DNA from: Betaproteobacteria bacterium
Lineage (GTDB): Bacteria > Pseudomonadota > Gammaproteobacteria > Burkholderiales > Casimicrobiaceae
DNA: 19,263 nucleotides
NCBI GenBank assembly: GCA_005888865.1
Contig: VBCL01000008.1
Coordinates: forward strand, 1 to 19,263
Direction of reading: 5' to 3'
The notes under the pieces are model-generated. The model saw only the letters and a program-made list of their open reading frames with translations, was not told where the DNA came from and searched no databases. The position numbers and the translations under genes were made by a program. Below are positions 14,829 through 19,263 of this stretch, in pieces (positions within the stretch are counted from its first letter, which is position 1; each line of letters starts with the position of its first letter).

Positions 14829-15774
14829 ATCGTATTCCTCGCCGGCGCCAATGATACTCGATCGCGCCGAAGACCAAGGCCAGGATGACCGTCCAGATCA
14901 CGATAGCGGCCACCCCGGCGTCCGGAGCCCAGAAAAGCGTCGCCACGGCGCTTCCGGCGGATCCGACCATAAGTGATGCATAGAGTGCCAGCGTGCGACC
15001 GTGACCCCAGCCGCTCTGCACCAGCCTTTGGTACGAGTGATCCCGGTGCGCTTCCCAGACCTTGGCGCCGCGCAGCAGGCGCGCTACCAGCGTGACCGAC
15101 GCATCGGCGATGAATGGGAGAAACGCCAGAATCGGAAACCAGACCGGCCACCACCCTTCCAGCCAACCCGTCATGCCGAAAATCGCGGCGAGGAAGCCCA
15201 AAGGCACGGAACCGGCGTCACCGAGAAATACCCGGGCAGGCGGCAGGTTGTAGACCAGAAAGGGTACGGCCGCCGCGGCGATCGCCAAGAAAAGCGACGA
15301 CACGGGGCTTGCGGCCAGCCAACCGCCCAGCGCGTACGCGCCGAAGCCGATGACCGCCATTGCACCGGCCAGCCCGTCGCTTCCGTCCATGAAGTTGTAG
15401 AGATTGGCCATCCAGACGATCACCAGGACTGCGACGATCGGGTCGACTGCCGGCGCGGCCAGCCACACCCAGCTCGCTGCTGCGCCGATGTGGACGGCCA
15501 GGCGCAGCCCGGGGTGAACGCCACGGTGGTCGTCGAGCAGCGATATCGCGATGAGGGCAAGGAGCGGGGCGAGCCAAACCTTCGGGCCGGGTAACCATGC
15601 CGTTCCGGCCAGCCAACCCGCCCAGATGGCCATTCCTCCCACCCGCGGCACCGCATGCCCATGAAGCGAGCGGGCATTGGGGTGATCCAGCGGCAAGCGC
15701 GCGGCATTTCCCACCAGGATCGTGAGACCCACCCAGGTCACCGCGGCAGCGATCATGGCCGGCAGCAGGCTCAT
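14809..15774 (-). CDS. Undecaprenyl-phosphate sugar-1-phosphate transferase (MraY/WecA family, WbpL-like)
   Basis: This polytopic inner-membrane enzyme of 321 residues transfers a sugar 1-phosphate (GlcNAc, FucNAc or QuiNAc type) from a UDP-sugar to undecaprenyl phosphate, the first step of O-antigen unit synthesis. Family motifs are in order: LDHPNARSLHGHAVPRVGG (29-47), the Mg-binding LLDDHRG (79-85), NLYNFMDGSDGLAG (124-137), VFLGDAGSVPLGF (182-194) and the cytoplasmic histidine motif AHRDHSYQR (242-250). About ten membrane helices are visible as Leu/Ala/Ile-rich runs. The HRDHSYQR form is typical of the WbpL/WbcO branch rather than MraY. It heads the five-gene minus-strand run, and the following gene starts within its 3' end. 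The sugar specificity cannot be read from sequence. Confidence 0.92.
   Translation of the reverse strand: MSLLPAMIAAAVTWVGLTILVGNAARLPLDHPNARSLHGHAVPRVGGMAIWAGWLAGTAWLPGPKVWLAPLLALIAISLLDDHRGVHPGLRLAVHIGAAASWVWLAAPAVDPIVAVLVIVWMANLYNFMDGSDGLAGAMAVIGFGAYALGGWLAASPVSSLFLAIAAAAVPFLVYNLPPARVFLGDAGSVPLGFLAAIFGMTGWLEGWWPVWFPILAFLPFIADASVTLVARLLRGAKVWEAHRDHSYQRLVQSGWGHGRTLALYASLMVGSAGSAVATLFWAPDAGVAAIVIWTVILALVFGAIEYHWRRRGIRFEESKC
14836..14840 (-). promoter_or_regulatory. Ribosome-binding site for the TTG start of the WbpM/CapD-like gene
   Basis: On the minus strand GAGGA precedes the TTG at 14828 by seven bases. It lies within the last codons of the upstream glycosyltransferase gene and decides in favour of the TTG start. 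Confidence 0.65.
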
Positions 15775-15892
15775 TCCGGGTTCACTGATGTGGCCGCGCG
15801 GTATTCACGATTAAGGAACGTCGGCAAGCTCTTGTTTGTACCCATTCTTGCCAGCGTCTCGCGTCGATGCCGCAGAGGCGATTGTAGAGTGA

Positions 15893-15898
15893 ATTATA
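15893..15898 (-). promoter_or_regulatory. Candidate -10 element for the minus-strand glycan genes
   Basis: On the minus strand the sequence is a perfect TATAAT in the context ggTATAATtcactc. It would start transcription near 15886 and give a leader of about 110 bases before the WecA-like gene. No good -35 box lies at 16-18 bases spacing, so the promoter may be weak or activator-dependent. Confidence 0.4.
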
Positions 15899-16035
15899 CC
15901 CGGCGGGACACTGCGATAGCGCGGGTCGAAAACCGCGGTCTTGTTGCAATTAAACAACAGCATTCGCACCGACTTTTGGGGTCTGCGGGTTTTAGCTTGC
16001 CGTCGGAATCAGCGCTTTGGCAGAATGAGTACCAA

Positions 16036-16058
16036 CTTCTCGCACCCTTCTGAGAAGG
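16036..16058 (+). promoter_or_regulatory. Hairpin pair in the porin leader
   Basis: Two alternative stems share the same right arm. One pairs cttctc (16036-16041) with gagaag (16052-16057); the other pairs ccttc (16046-16050) with gaagg (16054-16058) around a three-base loop. They cannot form together. They lie about 60 bases before the porin start, where leader structure or small-RNA pairing commonly affects porin expression. Function is speculative. Confidence 0.3.
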
Positions 16059-16119
16059 TTCCGATGGCAGGCGCAAAGCAAGCTTCCTTGCCACTTTTTT
16101 CCGTCAGAGGAGAAACTTC

Positions 16120-17334
16120 ATGAATAAAAAGCTCGTCGCACTTGCCGTCGCCGGCGCGTTTGCGCTACCGCTGGCCGCGCAGGCGCAAACTGCGAACGTC
16201 ACGCTGTACGGTCGCCTCAATGTGGACTTTGAATTCGTCAAGGGCAGGACGTGCCCGCAGGCAACCGCTCCGGTCGCCGGTGTGCCTGGCACGCCCGCAG
16301 CCTGCAACCCGACCCCGACAACTGACAACAGCTCGAATCCGACGGTCAATCGCCTGAGCAGCAACTCTTCGCGCCTGGGCGTGCGCGGCACGGAAAGCCT
16401 GGGTGGCGGGCTCAACGCCATTTTCCAGATCGAATCGTCGATCAACGGCGATACCAATGCCGGGAACCTGGGCGGCCGGGAAACATTTGTCGGCCTGCAA
16501 GGCAGCTGGGGCAAAGCGACCGTCGGCCGCTTCCTGATGCCTGAAGACGATCTGCACCCGATCTTCGGTAACGCACCGACGCTGACGACCTCGATCCTGT
16601 CGACGGCCGCGTTGTGGGCGCAGGGACCGTTGAACAAGGCGCAGGGCGGCTTCGATGCCCGCACCGGCAACAGCCTCCGCTACGACAGCCCGAACTTCAG
16701 CGGCTTCACCGGGGCGCTGCAGTATTCGACGCGCGATTCCTCGGGCAATGCGGACAGCGGCGACAACGGCGATCACACCTCCGAGCTTCGCCACGCCAAC
16801 GTGGTCGGCGGCAACTTGATCTACGCCAACGGACCGTGGAACGCAGGTGTCGCGTTCGAGCACAACAAGGATGTTCGCGGGGCTGGACTGAGCGATACGG
16901 ACTGGACGGTCACCGGCGCATACGACTTCGGCACCATCATGCAGGGCTTCGGGCTGCGGCTCGCGCTGGTGTATGAGCGGACCAAGTACGACACACCGAC
17001 GGGCGACCTGAAGCGCGACTTCTGGGGCGTATCAGGGACGATCCCGGTCGGCGGCGGCAAGGTCTACCTGTTCTACGGTCGGGCAGGCGAGGGCAAGGGT
17101 AACGCGGCTACCGGCACGTTCGTGGGTGGCTTGGTCAAGGGTCCGGACACCAAGGCGGATCAGTACGAAGTCAGCTACAGCTACAGCCTGTCGCCGCGTA
17201 CCCTGCTCTACACAGGTTATGTCAAGATCAACAACCAAGCCAACGCCAAGTACGAATTCAACATCAACTCGTACCCGATCGCCCCGGGCGGCAAGCCGGG
17301 CGGCCTGGTGTTCGGCATCGTGCACTTCTTCTAA
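16120..17334 (+). CDS. Outer-membrane porin (Gram-negative trimeric porin family)
   Basis: The 404-residue protein forms a beta-barrel channel for small solutes in the outer membrane. A 23-residue signal peptide is evident (MNKKLVALAVAGAFALPLAA, ending AQAQ). It is followed by the first strand ANVTLYGRLNVDFEFV, the conserved SSRLGVRGTESLGGGL and IFQIESS segments, and the constriction-loop region PIFGNAPTLTTSIL. The C-terminus ends in Phe (VHFF), as needed for barrel assembly. The start is fixed by AGAGGAGA at 16106-16113. Loop 1 carries a Pro/Thr-rich insert of about 26 residues with Cys45 and Cys62, absent from the paralogue downstream. A strong terminator follows, so the gene is probably a single transcript. 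The substrate is unknown. Confidence 0.93.
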   Translation: MNKKLVALAVAGAFALPLAAQAQTANVTLYGRLNVDFEFVKGRTCPQATAPVAGVPGTPAACNPTPTTDNSSNPTVNRLSSNSSRLGVRGTESLGGGLNAIFQIESSINGDTNAGNLGGRETFVGLQGSWGKATVGRFLMPEDDLHPIFGNAPTLTTSILSTAALWAQGPLNKAQGGFDARTGNSLRYDSPNFSGFTGALQYSTRDSSGNADSGDNGDHTSELRHANVVGGNLIYANGPWNAGVAFEHNKDVRGAGLSDTDWTVTGAYDFGTIMQGFGLRLALVYERTKYDTPTGDLKRDFWGVSGTIPVGGGKVYLFYGRAGEGKGNAATGTFVGGLVKGPDTKADQYEVSYSYSLSPRTLLYTGYVKINNQANAKYEFNINSYPIAPGGKPGGLVFGIVHFF

Positions 17335-17392
17335 TCGGTTGCAACACGCATGTCCCAGGCTTAGTTGGTCTAGCTGGGTTTAAAGTGATCAT

Positions 17393-17422
17393 CCGGGCGT
17401 CCAGTGGGCGCCCGGTTTTTTT
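17393..17422 (+). terminator. Rho-independent terminator after the porin gene
   Basis: The arms ccgggcgtcc and gggcgcccgg pair over ten positions, with one G-T wobble, around the three-base loop agt. Seven T residues follow (17416-17422). It lies about 60 bases after the porin stop and before the coq7 start, so it should end the porin transcript and separate it from coq7. Confidence 0.93.
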
Positions 17423-17484
17423 GGCTCCGACCGTCAGGACACGGAACCGCGATCGAATCGCACAATCGCAAGCTTGGAGTTTCG

Positions 17485-18105
17485 ATGGTCGATGATCTGA
17501 TCCTCGGTTTCGACCGCGCGCTGCGCACGCTTTCCGGCGTTGCCGCGAGCGGACGTGCGAATCCCGCAGCCGGCATGCCGGAGCCCAAGCTGACTCCCGA
17601 GGAACGGCGGCACGCGGCGGGGCTGATGCGCGTCAACCACACGGGCGAAGTCTGTGCGCAGGCGCTCTATCAAGCCCAGGCCCTGAGCGCACGCGGGGGC
17701 GAAACCCGCCGCCGGCTTGCGCAGGCGGCCCGTGAAGAGGAAGAGCATCTCGCCTGGACGCAGCAACGGCTTGCCGAGCTGCACGGCCGCACGAGCCTCG
17801 CCAATCCGCTCTGGTACGCCGGTTCCTTTGCGATCGGCCTCGCCGCGGGCATGACCGGCGACGGCACGAACCTCGGCTTCGTTGTCGAGACCGAACGGCA
17901 GGTCGAAGAGCATCTGACCGGACACATGGACCGGTTGCCGCCCGGTGACCTGAAAAGCCGCGCCATCGTTGCCGCAATGCGCGAGGATGAGGTGCGTCAC
18001 GGGCGCGCGGCCCGCGACGCGGGCGCGGAAGAGCTTCCGTGGGTCGCGCGCGCGCTGATGCGGGTCGTGGCCCGTTTGATGACGGTGACTGCGTACCGCC
18101 TCTGA
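17485..18105 (+). CDS. coq7: Ubiquinone biosynthesis hydroxylase Coq7 (2-polyprenyl-3-methyl-6-methoxy-1,4-benzoquinol hydroxylase)
   Basis: This 206-residue membrane-associated di-iron enzyme carries out the oxygen-dependent C6 hydroxylation of demethoxyubiquinol late in ubiquinone synthesis; it is the alternative to UbiF. All the ligand motifs are visible: NHTGEVCAQALYQ (Glu55), EEEEHLAW (Glu85 and His88), VETERQVEEH (Glu137 as likely ligand) and REDEVRHG (Glu169 and His172). A hydrophobic segment (109-124) fits membrane docking. Length matches bacterial Coq7 proteins of about 205-220 residues. The start is set by GGAG at 17476-17479; an upstream in-frame ATG at 17404 falls inside the terminator hairpin and is rejected. 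The gene sits alone between two paralogous porin genes. Confidence 0.95.
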   Translation: MVDDLILGFDRALRTLSGVAASGRANPAAGMPEPKLTPEERRHAAGLMRVNHTGEVCAQALYQAQALSARGGETRRRLAQAAREEEEHLAWTQQRLAELHGRTSLANPLWYAGSFAIGLAAGMTGDGTNLGFVVETERQVEEHLTGHMDRLPPGDLKSRAIVAAMREDEVRHGRAARDAGAEELPWVARALMRVVARLMTVTAYRL

Positions 18106-18175
18106 CCCGGCGGGCGGCGCAACATGCGACAATGAGCGGGCCCTGCGGTCCACTGCCCGGCCGTCAGAAGATCGG

Positions 18176-19263
18176 ATGAACAGACCGCTCGTCGCCCTGA
18201 TCATCGCCTGCGCAGCCGCGCTGCCGCAGTCGGCGCCTGGCCAGATCGCCAACGTCCGCCTCTATGGCAATCTGAACCTGGACTTCGAGCTCGTCCGCGG
18301 AAAACAGCAGGACGACTCGAACCCGACGGTCAATCGCGTCAGCAGCAATTCATCGCGTTTAGGCATCCGCGGCACCGACTACATCGGGAACGGTCAGGTC
18401 GCGATCTTCCAGATCGAGTCGTCGATCAATGGCGACACCAATGCAGGTAACCTCGGTGGCCGCGAAACCTTCGTCGGCCTCCAGGGTGATTGGGGTACGT
18501 TGAAGCTCGGCAGGTTTCTCACCCCTTACGACGATATCCTGCCCATCTTCGGCAATGCGCCGACCCTCACCACATCGATCCTTTCCACCGCAGCGATCTG
18601 GGCGCAGGGGCCCCTGTCAAAGGTGCAAGGCGGTTTCGACGCACGCCTCGGCAATTCACTGCGCTACGAGACGCCGCCACTCGGCGGGTTCACGGGCGAG
18701 CTGCAGTACTCGTCGCGCGACTCCTCGGGAAACGCCGACAGCGCGGACAATGGCGACCACACCTCGGAGCTGCGCCACGCCAACGTGGTCTCCGTCGGGG
18801 CGTTCTACAGCAAAGGGCCGCTCGATCTGGGCCTCGCCTACGAGCGCAACAACAACGTGCGCTTTGCGCATACCAACGATGACGCGCTGTCGGTCGCCGG
18901 CGGCTACGATTTCGGCACGATCGCGGGTGGCGTCGGGCTGCGTGTCGGCGCCGTTTACGAACGCCTGAAATACGACACGCCTGTCGGTGAGCTCAAGCGC
19001 GATTTCTGGGGCATCTCGGCGACCGCCCCCGTCGGCGGCGGCTCGATCTACGCCTTCTGGGGTCACGCCGGCAACGGCAAGGGGAGCGCCGTCGATGGCA
19101 CCTCGATCGGTGGTCTCACCAAAGGCCCAGACTCGGCCTCTGACCAATGGGAGATCTCGTACAGCTATCCCCTGTCGCTGCGCACACTCCTCTACGCCGG
19201 CTACGTACGCCTCAACAATCGCGCGAACGCGGGCTACGGCTTCAACATCAACGACTACAGCAC
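18176..19263 (+). CDS. Outer-membrane porin, paralogue of the 16120-17334 gene (3' end cut by the window)
   Basis: The frame is open from ATG 18176 to the window edge, giving 362 codons without a stop. The product is closely related to the first porin: NPTVNRVSSNSSRLGIRGT, IFQIESSINGDTNAGNLGGR, PIFGNAPTLTTSILSTAA, DSSGNADSADNGDHTSELRH and KRDFWGISATAPVGGG all have near-identical counterparts there. A signal peptide is present (MNRPLVALIIACAAALP, probable cleavage after APG). It lacks the two-cysteine loop insert of the first porin. The ribosome-binding site is weak compared with the first copy, and its 70-base upstream gap from coq7 shows no clear promoter, so it could be read through from coq7 or be expressed less. 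Judging by the first copy, about 15-20 residues are missing at the C-terminus. Confidence 0.93.
   Translation, partial: MNRPLVALIIACAAALPQSAPGQIANVRLYGNLNLDFELVRGKQQDDSNPTVNRVSSNSSRLGIRGTDYIGNGQVAIFQIESSINGDTNAGNLGGRETFVGLQGDWGTLKLGRFLTPYDDILPIFGNAPTLTTSILSTAAIWAQGPLSKVQGGFDARLGNSLRYETPPLGGFTGELQYSSRDSSGNADSADNGDHTSELRHANVVSVGAFYSKGPLDLGLAYERNNNVRFAHTNDDALSVAGGYDFGTIAGGVGLRVGAVYERLKYDTPVGELKRDFWGISATAPVGGGSIYAFWGHAGNGKGSAVDGTSIGGLTKGPDSASDQWEISYSYPLSLRTLLYAGYVRLNNRANAGYGFNINDYS

Larger units (their letters stand above)
15775..16119. other. Divergent intergenic region between the glycan locus and the porin gene
   Basis: This 345-base gap is less GC-rich than its surroundings and has no convincing gene. 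It should hold promoters for both directions. A perfect TATAAT for the minus-strand genes is seen at 15893-15898. For the porin I see a hairpin-capable leader at 16036-16058 and a strong ribosome-binding site, but no confident promoter. No JUMPstart/ops-type element (ggcggtag) was found in the minus-strand leader. Confidence 0.55.

Overview
The window is GC-rich chromosomal DNA, most likely from a betaproteobacterium of the Burkholderiales/Nitrosomonadales kind. The clues are the neighbouring argB and slmA genes, a Coq7-type ubiquinone hydroxylase, and Gram-negative porins with a typical betaproteobacterial signal peptide. This placement is inference from protein character; there is no rRNA or other marker in the window.

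Layout: (1) 1-552 is noncoding and built from diverged direct and inverted repeats. (2) 553-2009 (minus) holds argB followed by slmA, two bases apart: arginine synthesis and nucleoid occlusion. (3) 2180-8881 (plus) is a run of five genes: a family 4 glycosyltransferase, a WaaQ-like heptosyltransferase, a second family 9 glycosyltransferase, a glutamine-dependent asparagine synthase-like amidotransferase and another family 4 glycosyltransferase. (4) 8878-15774 (minus) is a second run of five genes, in transcription order: a WecA/WbpL-type initiating transferase, a WbpM/CapD-type membrane dehydratase/epimerase, an MsbA-type ABC exporter, a family 9-like protein and an O-antigen ligase/polymerase-like membrane protein. 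The two runs converge, and their last stop codons overlap. (5) 15775-16119 is a divergent regulatory region, followed by a porin with a strong rho-independent terminator, coq7, and a second paralogous porin that runs off the right edge.

Regions 3 and 4 together look like a surface-glycan (LPS core/O-antigen) locus. Sugars would be started on undecaprenyl phosphate (WecA-like), nucleotide sugars modified (CapD-like), extended by the glycosyltransferases, possibly amidated (AsnB-like), flipped (the MsbA homologue; no Wzx is visible) and attached to lipid A-core (ligase). The heptosyltransferases point to the LPS inner core.

The clearest anomaly is in the ligase gene. A perfect 14-bp tandem duplication near its 5' end throws it out of frame, and removing one copy restores a continuous 423-residue membrane protein. 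The first glycosyltransferase of the plus-strand run also has an atypical N-terminus. I see no CRISPR array, insertion sequence, tRNA or rRNA, and no strong evidence for an entirely new system. The most interesting points are the possible copy-number switch in the ligase, the glycan locus with an MsbA homologue but no Wzx, and the diverged repeat cluster at the left edge.
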